Notes under the pieces: generated by a model
What the model was told of the DNA's origin: nothing
Databases searched by the model: none
Seen by the model: only the letters and a program-made list of their open reading frames with translations
Program-made: the position numbers and the translations under genes
Shown here: piece by piece, positions 1 to 10,511 of the stretch
Layout of the letters: each line of letters opens with the position of its first letter
How positions within the stretch are numbered: position 1 is the stretch's first letter
Source of the DNA: Basidiobolus meristosporus CBS 931.73
Taxonomy: Eukaryota; Basidiobolomycota; Basidiobolomycetes; Basidiobolales; Basidiobolaceae
Direction of reading: 5' to 3'
NCBI GenBank assembly: GCA_002104905.1
Contig: MCFE01000068.1
Span: forward strand, 1 to 64,000
Length of the DNA stretch: 64,000 nucleotides

Positions 1-1274
1 TGGTGCCTGTAATCACGTGGAGAGGCCATTTTAAATGTCTTTGTATTCATTGTATCATCGTTTCATATTAAGAATATTGCGCATTTTGCTGATTTTTTTC
101 TTGTTAGTTATTGGCCTTTTGGAAGCTATTGAAAATTGTGGCATTTCATAGTCTGAAGGCTACTCGACAAATCTTCAAGGTTTTATGTGCAAAGCACCTG
201 CAGCTTGGCACATACGCTCGTGGCACTTTTCTAGGCATATTTGACATACTTGTCTGAGATTATGGAAAAGTATGCATACCCCTATTCACTGAATAGATCA
301 AATAGTGAATACCACATCACTTGCTAGTTCTCCCAGGTTGATTTAGATATCACCATACCTTCATAGCATAAATAGCCTCCTAGAGCAGTCATATCAGTAC
401 AAGTTCCCTGCAAGAAGCATGCTTTATTATTCCATGTTTTATGCTTTCAGTATGCAATGATATCCTTAATTGCAAGCTGACATAGGACTTGGAACAGATA
501 TGATATCAAGTAAAATCTTGTGTAGATTGGCTCGAAAAAATGTGAAGTACGAAGAATCGGGTGTTGCTATACAGGGTCAAAATCAAAGCCTTCTTGGACA
601 AATATTAGAATAAAATTCAATAAATGTGGATTTAAGGTATGCCTCAGATATCAGTGTGGCAAGATGTGCGAATGAATAGCCATAGAGGCGCGTAATAAAC
701 GAACTGATCACGGAAATCTAGAGCGAGAAGTAGCGTAGATAGAAACAAGTTCAGCACAGTCTAGAGCAAGTTCAACCAAGGCTTTATAGAGTAAGCCGTT
801 TGTCCAAATCCCCTCACAATGGTAGGAATCTAGACTGATGTTGAGTAAATAAGGGATTCACAGAAAACTCAAAGGCCAGAGCACAAATCTAGAGCTATAT
901 ATTACATGGTATTACTCTAGAGCGATTATATAACTAATCCGCTGGTATATATCATTAATCTAGGGTAACGATAGTGAGCTAACGTTGTATCTACGAAAAT
1001 CTTGACCAAAGTCACTGGTCCTTGCGCTTATGTTGTTGATAGCTATTGGTATAACACATCTTAGTAAGGAAATGTCTCGTATCTGACGGATGGAATATCA
1101 AGAGATCCTTCCGCACGACCCAATTGGACCATGCTTGCTAATTTCCAATATAGTTTATCTACAGCCACGACTACTTAATGTAGATCCTTCTGCATGACCC
1201 ATTTAGACCATGCTTTGCTAATCTCCGGCAAAGTCTATTTACTTACACAATTACTGAATATACATACACATTTC
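1..1274. other. AT-rich intergenic region with clustered TCTAGA hexamers
   Basis: I see no credible coding sequence here. The stretch contains five TCTAGA hexamers between 717 and 921, usually in the form AATCTAGA(G)C. It also holds an imperfect 79-bp tandem repeat just upstream of the catalase relic. It is probably the decayed promoter region of the relic. Confidence 0.5.
1104..1261. repeat. Imperfect 79-bp tandem repeat upstream of the catalase relic
   Basis: Two diverged units begin at 1104 and 1183, each starting GATCCTTC. They share the core GACCCA(A)TT.GACCATGC followed by GCTAAT. Related words recur upstream of the other two catalase copies near 2320 and 4897, so the unit may be part of the ancestral catalase promoter. 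Confidence 0.55.
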
Positions 1275-1497
1275 ATGAATATGAACTGTACCAAATTTCA
1301 TGGCCATCCTCAGTCAACGACAATCGGGCCAGGATGACTGCCGCTAGAGGCAATCCTATACTATCATTACATCGAAAGGTTGGCTCAGTTTAAATGTGCA
1401 CGCATCCCTAAAAGAGTGGTCAACGATAAGAGTGCAGGCGCCCACGGCTATTTCAAAGTCATCAAGGCCAAGTTCCTTTCCGAGGTCGGAAAACGCG
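1275..1497 (+). pseudogene. Catalase 5' relic
   Basis: This stretch aligns with the first ~80 codons of the two downstream catalase genes. It starts at the equivalent ATG and runs to the segment encoding KFLSEVGKR, then similarity stops. It carries many substitutions, small indels and internal stops. A 21-bp in-frame deletion is flanked by the ACCAAGG direct repeats present in the intact gene. It is the remains of a third tandem copy and cannot encode a catalase. Confidence 0.85.
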
Positions 1498-2466
1498 TAT
1501 AGTTGATACAAATGCAACTATTGGCTCCACTATCAATATTGCTAGTGCAAACAAAACCTTGGTATATACATAACGCTACGATTACAAGTAACAGGTTAGG
1601 CTAACCAATAGCAATTAAGCATTCAATATAATAGCAAGCCAATCTAAGGTCAGCAATAGTACGTGCAAGAAACCACAGCAATGTAGACTAGACCATAAAC
1701 AGATAGTGTTAATTGGTGGTAGAGATATGGTTGGGCATTTGAATACCACACGCGACAAATATGTACCCACAAGTAACTGCCAAACAAAGCTTGATTTTTA
1801 ATATGGAGATGAATAACTTCGCGAGATAAATCCCCACCGGTCATTAATGAACTGGAGTGTTAATTACCAGTGTCGCCAATATCATAGCAATTGTGTGCAT
1901 ATATTTCTTATCAAGATTTACTTTTGGCGCCGGCCCAATATGCGGTAGTCGAGAGCAGTTTACGATATAGCTAGATAGCAGTTTAACGCACTGCTAACAA
2001 CCTGAGAAATACGGAGTAAATCATTTGTGAAATTCAGCTCGCAGCAGGGGGAATCTAGAACGCTAATGAAAATAAAGTCCTTACGGACTAGTAATCTAGA
2101 GTACGAGTCTAGAGTCAGATGTTACGTAGTATGACTTAGCAGACAGATCAACCTTTTAGTCTAACACCAAAGCATGTAAAATCCACTGAGAAAAACCTTT
2201 GACCAGAAATTCCTTATTCATGGGGAGCAACCTGAGTTAACATTAGTAATTTACTCTAACAAATAAGCTATGCATCTGAATAAGGAAACGCCTCATTCAT
2301 GTCAAGTAATTACCCTGCGTGTCCCAATTAGGCAAAGCTTACTAATCTTTGATCAATCCGTAGATAGAGCTCAATGTGGATGAAATAACGCATTGGGCAT
2401 CAGATTCTGGAAGGCTGGGATGTTACTTAAAGCCTTGTCACACCATCTCATCTCCATCAACCATCC
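1498..2466. other. Intergenic spacer and promoter of catalase copy 1
   Basis: No gene is recognised. Three further TCTAGA sites lie at 2054, 2095 and 2108. The final ~40 bases before the ATG at 2467 are almost identical to those before the intact copy, whereas the DNA further upstream is clearly diverged. Confidence 0.5.
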
Positions 2467-3941
2467 ATGAATATGAGCTCTCTACCAAACTCCATGACTA
2501 CCTCCAATGGAGACCCAGTCAACGACAACCAGACCAGTATGACTGCCGGCAGAGGCGGTCCTATGCTGATCCAAGACTATCACTACATCGAGAAGTTGGC
2601 TCATTTCAACCGTGAGCGCATCCCCGAAAGAGTGGTCCATGCCAAGGGTGCGGGGGCCCATGGCTACTTCGAAGTCACCAAGGACATCTCCCACCTGACC
2701 AAGGCCAAGTTCCTTTCCGAGGTCGGAAAGCGCACCCCAGTATTCACCCGCTTCTCGACTGTCGGAGGTGAGAGTGGCTCCTCCGATACTGCTCGTGATC
2801 CACGCGGGTTTGCCGTGAAGTTCTATACCGAAGAAGGCAATTGGGACATGGTTGGCAACAACACCCCAATCTTCTTCATCCGGGATCCTATCAAGTTCCC
2901 TGACTTCATCCATACCCAAAAACGCAACCCAAAGACCCACCTTAAGGACCCAGATGCTTTCTGGGACTTCCTCAGTCTGACCCCCGAGTCCATCCATCAA
3001 ACACTCATCCTGTTCTCAGACCGCGGAACGCCCAAGGGCTTCCGTCACATGAACGGCTACTACGGCCACACACTGAAGCTTGTCAATGAGAAGGGCGAGT
3101 ACAAGTATGTCAAGTGGCACTTCAAGACCGACCAGGGCATCCAGAACTTCACTGAGGAGGAGGCTGTTGCCATGGCCGGTGAGAATCCTGACTATGGAAC
3201 ACAAGATCTGTTTGAAGCCATTGACCAGGGAAATCACCCCTCGTGGACTGTGTATGTTCAGGTGATGGAGCCTGAGCAGGCCGCCACCTACCGCTGGGAC
3301 CCTTCGATATCACCAAGGTATGGCCCCATGGCGACTTCCCACTCCAGGAGGTGGGCAAGATGGTGCTCAACAAGAACCCCGACAACTACTTTGCCGACAC
3401 TGAGCAGGTTGCATTCTCGCCATCGAACATGGTTCCTGGAATTGAGGCCTCAGTCGATAAGATGCTTCAAGGCCGTATGTTCGCCTATCCTGACGCGCAT
3501 CGCTACCGTGTAGGCCCCAACTTCAGCCAGATCCCCATCAACCAGCCTAGATGCCCAGTTTTCCACGGCCAAAGAGACGGGCTGATGACAGTCAATGGAA
3601 ACTTCGGTGGCTTGCCCAACTACGAGCCCAGCAGCATCCATCCTGGGATTCCACAACAGCAACAGGCTCGTGGAGAGCACTATCACAGCGCTGAGAACAT
3701 GGGCAACGTGAGTGGCACCATCGGTCGTCACGTGATGCCTGCAGTTGATGATGACTACGTCCAAGCTGGAATGCTCTATCGGGTACAGCCTGAGGATGCC
3801 AAGCAGCGCATGATCTCCAACATTGTCGGCCATCTGAAGCATGCCAAGGAGTGTATCCAACAGCGCCAGCTGAAGATCTTCTACAAGGCTGATGCCGAAC
3901 TCGGAGCCCGCATCGAAGAAGGGCTTGCAACTTGTGTTTAA
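2467..3941 (+). pseudogene. Catalase copy 1, frameshifted
   Basis: This copy is full length and about 99.5% identical to the intact gene at 5043. A run of four C in the intact gene (5876-5879) is three C here (3300-3302). That breaks the frame after residue ~279 (TYRWDP), and the shifted frame ends at 3513. The remaining third of the protein, including the heme-ligand Tyr region, is still open in the other frame (to 3941), so the lesion is recent or an assembly error. As written, it would give a truncated protein that keeps the distal His and Asn but lacks the proximal heme ligand. The few other differences are mostly synonymous, plus a V/M and a terminal C/R change. Confidence 0.85.
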
Positions 3942-5042
3942 TAATCTATGTGAATAATTTTGAGCTATTGTTTGGTGTAACTTACTTATCAATAATATTG
4001 AATACTGCATATATCAATCGTCTTGAAGTGTATGGCAACTAGAACGCTTATTACCAAGCATTGTTTACCGTTGAAAGAATATAAATACTGAAGATGATAC
4101 GATATGCTCGTTGAAAGGTTTTTTCATATTCGTCTTCTCATTAAGAAATGTTGATTCATGAAAATTGAGACATTAAATGAGAGTACTCGTAAGAATGTAG
4201 CTCTATTGCTTGTATATCAATTTTTGAAGGAAATGCAAGTAATGAAGTTCATGTGCGAGAATTACTATTTTGTATCCAGGCATTACGTGTATGTGTTTTG
4301 TCAAGTTCCTTGCTTACTATTGAGTGCGGTACGAAGTAAATGAAGTTATTTAGAGATAATAGGCTTCATTCCTCCCACAACAACACAACACTAAACTCAT
4401 TCGAGTCAAAAAAGAATAATTCTATTTTTGCCATCTCAATATTGGATCTACTAAGGGTTACTGATTTGTCGAAATTTATTAATTCTATACTTATCATTGA
4501 CGTCTCCTGCCAACAAGTGCCGATTGAACACCAGGCTCACAGTCGATCATTATTGGCAAGATGGACTAACGTTAGACTCGAACCTATGCCGGGGATACTA
4601 TTACCAGACGCTTCATTAATGAGTACGAATGCAGTTCCACCGATTCTTTATAGATAGGGGGTAGTTCTAGCCTGTACGCACTGTTAGTAATATATTGTTG
4701 GCCCCGCCAAGATAGTGTGAATGACATATCTCCAGATTAAAAGCAGACGAATCACGAACTCAGAAACTATTAGTAAGTAGTATCCAAATATGGTCATGAG
4801 CCTAAACATTGAATCTATATGAGGTTAGGTCTCCATCCTAGAAAATCTTACGCAAAGTGTGGCTGAGGAAATACATTATAAGAAAATCTCACTCCTGATC
4901 CAATTAGGGCGTGCTTACTAACATTAGAAATGGCTACTGATAATGCTCGATTTGGATGAAGCAACACCTTGGATATCGGGTTCTCGAAGGTTGGAATGTT
5001 ACTTAAAGCCTTGTCACACCATCTCATCTCCATCAACCATCC
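3942..5042. other. Spacer between catalase copies 1 and 2
   Basis: About 100 bp after each stop codon the two copies are still alignable, then the spacer is unique. I recognise no gene; the two ~60-105 codon open frames here (4158-4657) lack gene-like features. From ~4890 to 5042 the sequence resembles the region before copy 1, with divergence that disappears only in the last ~40 bp. Confidence 0.5.
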
Positions 5043-6518
5043 ATGAATATGAGCTCTCTACCAAACTCCATGACTACCTCCAATGGAGACCCAGTCAACG
5101 ACAACCAGACCAGTATGACTGCCGGCAGAGGCGGTCCTATGCTAATCCAAGACTATCACTACATCGAGAAGTTGGCTCATTTCAACCGTGAGCGCATCCC
5201 CGAAAGAGTGGTCCATGCCAAGGGTGCGGGGGCCCATGGCTACTTCGAAGTCACCAAGGACATCTCCCACCTGACCAAGGCCAAGTTCCTTTCCGAGGTC
5301 GGAAAGCGCACCCCAGTATTCACCCGCTTCTCGACTGTCGGAGGTGAGAGTGGCTCCTCCGATACTGCTCGTGATCCACGCGGGTTTGCCGTGAAGTTCT
5401 ATACCGAAGAAGGCAATTGGGACATGGTTGGCAACAACACCCCAATCTTCTTCATCCGGGATCCTATCAAGTTCCCTGACTTCATCCATACCCAAAAACG
5501 CAACCCAAAGACCCACCTTAAGGACCCAGATGCTTTCTGGGACTTCCTCAGTCTGACCCCCGAGTCCATCCATCAGACACTCATCCTGTTCTCAGACCGC
5601 GGAACTCCCAAGGGCTTCCGTCACATGAACGGCTACTACGGCCACACACTGAAGCTTGTCAATGAGAAGGGCGAGTACAAGTATGTCAAGTGGCACTTCA
5701 AGACCGACCAGGGCATCCAGAACTTCACTGAGGAGGAGGCTGTTGCCATGGCCGGTGAGAATCCCGACTATGGAACACAAGATCTGTTTGAAGCCATTGA
5801 CCAGGGAAATCACCCCTCGTGGACTGTGTATGTTCAGATGATGGAGCCTGAGCAGGCCGCCACCTACCGCTGGGACCCCTTCGATATCACCAAGGTATGG
5901 CCCCATGGCGACTTCCCACTCCAGGAGGTGGGCAAGATGGTGCTCAACAAGAACCCCGACAACTACTTTGCCGACACTGAGCAGGTTGCATTCTCGCCAT
6001 CGAACATGGTTCCTGGAATTGAGGCCTCAGTCGATAAGATGCTTCAAGGCCGTATGTTCGCCTATCCTGACGCGCATCGCTATCGTGTAGGCCCCAACTT
6101 CAGCCAGATCCCCATCAACCAGCCTAGATGCCCAGTTTTCCACGGCCAAAGAGACGGGCTGATGACAGTCAATGGAAACTTCGGTGGCTTGCCCAACTAC
6201 GAGCCCAGCAGCATCCATCCTGGGATTCCACAACAGCAACAGGCTCGTGGAGAGCACTATCACAGCGCTGAGAACATGGGCAACGTGAGTGGCACCATCG
6301 GTCGTCACGTGATGCCTGCAGTTGATGATGACTACGTCCAAGCTGGAATGCTCTATCGGGTACAGCCTGAGGATGCCAAGCAGCGCATGATCTCCAACAT
6401 TGTCGGCCATCTGAAGCATGCCAAGGAGTGTATCCAACAGCGCCAGCTGAAGATCTTCTACAAGGCTGATGCCGAACTCGGAGCCCGCATCGAAGAAGGG
6501 CTTGCAACTCGTGTTTAA
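5043..6518 (+). CDS. Monofunctional heme catalase (intact copy)
   Basis: This single-exon gene encodes 491 residues, typical of small-subunit heme catalases that convert hydrogen peroxide to water and oxygen. The distal catalytic His is H58 in [12 protein letters not shown], and the distal Asn is N131 in [12 protein letters not shown]. The proximal heme-ligand Tyr is Y341 in [10 protein letters not shown]. The spacing among the three matches the family exactly. No N-terminal targeting signal or C-terminal SKL-like signal is seen (it ends ATRV), so a cytosolic location is likely. The gene follows a frameshifted near-identical copy and a decayed relic, showing repeated local duplication. It is the only copy in this array that can make a complete enzyme as sequenced. 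Confidence 0.96.
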   Translation: MNMSSLPNSMTTSNGDPVNDNQTSMTAGRGGPMLIQDYHYIEKLAHFNRERIPERVVHAKGAGAHGYFEVTKDISHLTKAKFLSEVGKRTPVFTRFSTVGGESGSSDTARDPRGFAVKFYTEEGNWDMVGNNTPIFFIRDPIKFPDFIHTQKRNPKTHLKDPDAFWDFLSLTPESIHQTLILFSDRGTPKGFRHMNGYYGHTLKLVNEKGEYKYVKWHFKTDQGIQNFTEEEAVAMAGENPDYGTQDLFEAIDQGNHPSWTVYVQMMEPEQAATYRWDPFDITKVWPHGDFPLQEVGKMVLNKNPDNYFADTEQVAFSPSNMVPGIEASVDKMLQGRMFAYPDAHRYRVGPNFSQIPINQPRCPVFHGQRDGLMTVNGNFGGLPNYEPSSIHPGIPQQQQARGEHYHSAENMGNVSGTIGRHVMPAVDDDYVQAGMLYRVQPEDAKQRMISNIVGHLKHAKECIQQRQLKIFYKADAELGARIEEGLATRV

Positions 6519-7186
6519 TAATCTATGTGAATAATTTTGAGCAATTGTTTGGTGTAACTTACTTATCAATAATATTGAATACTGCATATATCGATCGTCA
6601 TGCAGTGTATGGAAACTAGAACACATGTCACCAATCATTATTCACCATTGCCCGACTTGTAACTTGTATTTTATAGTCAATGTGAGTAAAGTTGGTTACT
6701 GTCCGGTACAAATTTCATATCTCCTATAGTTTTATGCTGAAAACTTTCCAAAAACATACAGTCCGTTTATTCACCATCACTCTAGTTATGGTAACCTGGT
6801 TACTACCACGATCTCCCAATCACCAGTTGGTGCTATTTACTATTGAAAATAGTACATTTTATGCCGATCTACTGACTACACCTTCTCAATTAGCATAAAG
6901 CCTTCATTTGTGGGGTTTGAGTAGTAAGTAATATACAGTGAAATCGAATATTGATTTTGACGCTATCTTCAGCAATCTTTTGAAGAGTGATTTAATCATT
7001 ATAATAAGAACCCCTCCAAATCACTTTGAAATATGATTAAACCATGGTATTTGTTGGTAGTTCTGCAATATCATAGGCATTTAGACACTTGGCACCCTTT
7101 GGGAAATCGTCACCTTCAGCCACTCAATAGCTGAGATATTCGGCTCCAAGGCGCTGACGACAATAAATGCTTTGGGATACTCCAAG
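6519..7186. other. Intergenic region downstream of catalase
   Basis: The first ~100 bp matches the 3' flank of catalase copy 1. The rest is AT-rich with no recognised gene; a 68-codon open frame at 6692 shows no gene-like features. Confidence 0.5.
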
Positions 7187-7660
7187 TCAATATGCAGCCT
7201 TACGAGCAAAGTCCTGAGTCCAGTAATTCCCCTTGGCCGCATAGCCGGAACCCATGTGGGTGTAGTGGGGGTTAAGGATGTTACTGCGATGTCCTGGAGA
7301 GTTCATCCAGCCCCGCATGACCGCTTCAATGCTACCGTAGCCCATGGCAACGTTTTCCCCTAACGCAGTCCATTTGAAGCCAGTCTTGGAGATGCGGGTA
7401 GCCATGGGTCTACCAGGCTCGTTATGAGTCATTTGGCCAACACGGGCTTGGTAGTCTGAATGTTTTTGGGCAGCTCTGATTAAACGATTGTCAAGGCGGA
7501 GGGGAGCTTGACCATTCAGTCGGCGTTGCTTATTCACCAAGCGAAGCATCATTTTCACGTCAGCATTACCAGAGCCAGGAGTGCTAATGGGGGCAGCGAA
7601 GATCAACAACGCCTGTAGAACAAGGAGGGTTAAGCAAATAAGTGTAGTCCAGCTTTTCAT
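7187..7660 (-). CDS. Secreted CAP/SCP domain protein
   Basis: The product has 157 residues. An N-terminal hydrophobic stretch (residues ~5-22) ending LIFA-AP looks like a signal peptide, which favours the ATG at 7660 over two upstream in-frame ATGs (7696 and 7840). The rest is a compact CAP (cysteine-rich secretory protein, antigen 5, PR-1) domain of the short bacterial/YkwD-like type. It has the conserved cavity residues H67, E102 (GENVAMGY) and H124 (SPGHRSNILNP), and a YWTQDF motif near the end. It has no disulfide-rich extension. CAP proteins bind sterols or lipids, or act at the cell surface, in several fungi. The substrate here cannot be told from sequence. Confidence 0.9.
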   Translation of the reverse strand: MKSWTTLICLTLLVLQALLIFAAPISTPGSGNADVKMMLRLVNKQRRLNGQAPLRLDNRLIRAAQKHSDYQARVGQMTHNEPGRPMATRISKTGFKWTALGENVAMGYGSIEAVMRGWMNSPGHRSNILNPHYTHMGSGYAAKGNYWTQDFARKAAY

Positions 7661-7713
7661 GTTTCCGGTTATGGAAGGAGAAGAATGATTTTCCATGTCG
7701 GAAAAATGGCCAC

Positions 7714-7720
7714 CTTTATA
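7714..7720 (-). promoter_or_regulatory. TATA box of the CAP gene
   Basis: TATAAAG on the minus strand lies 54 nt upstream of the CAP start codon. This spacing supports 7660 as the start and leaves the upstream ATG at 7840 outside the transcript. Confidence 0.55.
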
Positions 7721-8528
7721 TCTGAGTGGATGTTGCTCAATATGTATCCAGAAGGGAGATGGATAATCGAAGAATGATTGTGTGCTACATGAGCGGAAAG
7801 TGAGTGCATCTACGAGAGCGTTGCCCCTGATATGAAGCATTTTAAGATACTGTCGGGTTCGCTCGCACCCATTTCTTGGACATCTAAATCCATATCAATT
7901 TAAAAAAGAATCACCTGATACACAGATGGTAGTTACTGCTTTTAATGGACTATACCCTGCACTCTCACTTGGGGAAATAATTTCAGTAGATGCTAATCCC
8001 ATAATATCAATAAACAAACCCATGCCCATAAAATTGTTATTCCAGTTTAAGATTACATTATCTACACGTTGTACATAAAGTACATGGCCTCCTCAATTAA
8101 CCACGGAGGTTTTGCGATTCCCGTACAACAGAGTAAATTGGATCTTTTAGAGCAGTGTATATATTAACATTATGCACTGTGTTCAGAGGGTTCATACATT
8201 CAACTTTATTCAAATTCTTAAGTAAATTGATTATGCTGCAGTTGTCCTGGTAGACAACTTACATCTAGACCTGAAATCTAGAACGACGTTATGATTAACA
8301 TATTTGTATCGTAATCAAATCAAGTTTAATTCCAAGACCGAGTATTGTGCGTATTCCAGCTGGTTGGCTGGTTTGTTTGGTATTTCCACGTGCTTGGCGA
8401 TTACTCGAACACTTTATTAGTCCATGTCTAGCAACCTAGACCACACTGGAAGAACAGCGATTGTTTATAAGTCTGTCATGCCGAGCTACTGACACTTAAC
8501 TTTACCTTCAACGCGGTAGATTTTGATT
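7721..8528. other. Divergent intergenic region between CAP and fumarate reductase genes
   Basis: No gene is recognised. It should hold the promoters of both flanking genes. A TATA-like TTTATAAG lies near 8464, about 65 nt before the fumarate reductase ATG, and one AATCTAGA site lies near 8277. Confidence 0.45.
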
Positions 8529-10191
8529 ATGTTACATTGGCTTGTTCTTAGTATCATTGTTGTTGCCCTAGCGTATTATTACGTTACCCTAATAAGCTTA
8601 GATCAGCATACCCCTTCAGTTATCATCGTTGGAGGTGGTTTAGCTGGCTTAAGTGCTGCTTTGGAGGCCTATAATTTAGGTGCCAAGGTTACTTTGATCG
8701 AGAAAGAGGCCAACCTTGGCGGTAATTCAGCCAAGGCAACTAGTGGCATTAATGGTGTGCCAACCCGAGTGCAAGCACTCCAAGGAGTGGAGGACACTGT
8801 AGAGAAGTTTGCAAGAGTATTATATGTTTTGAGATTCATGCTTGACATTCACCAAAGCTCACCTACAGTTCTTTTAGGACACTGAAATCTCCGGCGGCAC
8901 TCTGTCAGATATGGAGCTTGTTCAAGTTCTCACTAGCCGTAGCAACGAAGCTGTTGAATGGATTCAGCAATTTACCCAGGGAATGAATCTTAGTGCTTTA
9001 TCTCAGTGCGGGGGACATTCTGAACCTCGCACTCACCGCTTTGCTTCGAAAGAGCCAGGAAAGCCTGCTCTACCGGTAGGCTTCGGCATCATAAAGATGC
9101 TATCCACCCACTTGAGAGGCCAAATCAAGTCAGAAGACACGGAGGAGCCTAGAATTCGCATCCTTACGTCCACTACTGCATATCAACTCATCACGAGCAA
9201 CAAGGGCATGAAGATGAAGGTAGCAGGTGTATCGGTCGTAAAAGATTTAGATGGGAGGAAGGAATACGAGGAGCTGTTGGCTGATGGAGTGATTCTTACT
9301 ACGGGCGGTTATGGTGCCAGTGCATTGATTGAGGACGCATCGAAGTCATTAATCAAAGAATATGCACCTCACGTTGTTGGTCTCCCGACCACTAACGGCG
9401 CTTGGGCGCAAGGAGATGGAGTCCGACTAGCCCGCGATCCCAAGGTGGATGCGGAGTTAATCCATATGGACCAAGTGCAAGTGCATCCCACCGGGTTTGT
9501 CGATCTATCGGATCCAGCTAATCCTACGAAATTCTTAGCACCTGAAGCATTGCGTGGGTATGGCGGCGTATTGATCAATGGAAGGGGCGATCGATTTGTC
9601 AACGAGCTAGGCCCACGGGACTATGTTACTCAGCACATCTTTGAGTTCTGTTCTCCCGAGAAAAATGGGCTGGTTCACCCAAAGCACTTGGAGAATCCTT
9701 TGCCACTCAAGGCCGCGTGCTATATGATTCTTCCGGACAGCGCAGTAGAGTCCTACGACCGTGGGACGGTTGGCTTTTATATGGGGCGTGGACTTATTCA
9801 CAAGGCTGCCAACTTATCCGAACTTTCCGACGAACTCAATCTATCGGTGGAACATCTAACTAAGACGTTGCAGGATTACGACGATAGTCTTCATGGTAAA
9901 CTGACCGATCCGTATGGTAAAACAGTGTTCCCAGGCTCATTTATTGATGGCGGACCATATTATTATGCGGTGATTACACCCAGCATACACTACACCATGG
10001 GTGGTGTGAAGATCAACTCGAACACCCAGGTCCTTCGCTCCGATGGACAGCCGATCCCTGGTTTGTTTGCTGCTGGTGAAGTTACAGGTGGTGTTCATGG
10101 AAAGAATCGATTAGCCGGAAACTCGCTGTTAGAGTGTGTGGTCTATGGCAGAATCTCTGGAGCATCTGCTTTGCGCCCCGAATTCCATTAG
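8529..10191 (+). CDS. Osm1/Frd1-type fumarate reductase (FAD)
   Basis: Two exons, 8529-8816 and 8878-10191, with a 61-bp GT-AG intron, give 533 residues. The family is the soluble FAD fumarate reductases of fungi, which use reduced flavin to turn fumarate into succinate and help reoxidise FAD in anaerobic or ER oxidative-folding conditions. Residues ~4-23 form a hydrophobic anchor as in yeast Osm1. The FAD-binding GGGLAGLSAALEA follows at ~35-48. Further on are VHPTGF, the RFVNELGPRD segment, HYTMGGV, and the C-terminal flavin motif RLAGNSLLECVVYGRISG. No cytochrome b5 domain is fused. The start was placed at ATG 8529 because the two codons upstream begin with TTG. Confidence 0.93.
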
Positions 10192-10447
10192 CCTGTTTGT
10201 ACAATACTGTTTGTATTTTAATATTCATCCAACAATCAGAAGCCAATAAATGGGTCGTCGGCTATTTCTCACACTTCTTGATGACGCCCAGTTCTTAGGA
10301 TTTACATCGTCTTTGTCATGTGACCCAGAGGTTTTCGATGTGACCTTGAGTAAATACACAACACAGTGAGTCATTGTGAATTCCCAAGCCCTTATCCATA
10401 CGATATTAATATCCCACGACTGGCCAAGCAGTATCAAACATCCACCA

Positions 10448-10455
10448 TATAAATA
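10448..10455 (+). promoter_or_regulatory. TATA box of the FAD amine oxidase gene
   Basis: TATAAATA lies 57 nt before the ATG at 10512, inside a 320-bp intergenic gap (10192-10511) that otherwise shows no features. Confidence 0.6.
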
Positions 10456-10511
10456 GGCGACAACATTTGCGGATGGCCGACCATAGACTCGGTGTTTAGT
10501 GGAACTAAAAG

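Noticed and set aside
2482..3000. Long antisense frames under both catalase copies (also 5142-5573, 3450-4010, 6027-6638)
   Set aside because: They mirror the conserved catalase frame, appear in both copies for that reason, and lack independent gene features.
4560..4660. tRNA-like B-box (GGTTCGAGTCT on the minus strand)
   Set aside because: The T-stem does not pair well, no 7-bp acceptor stem or plausible anticodon arm could be built, and no A box at the right distance was found.
8523..8528. Two-codon 5' extension of the fumarate reductase frame
   Set aside because: It begins with TTG; the first ATG at 8529 gives the usual hydrophobic N-terminus. The same reasoning was used for TAF3 (12312) and the secreted protein at 28560.
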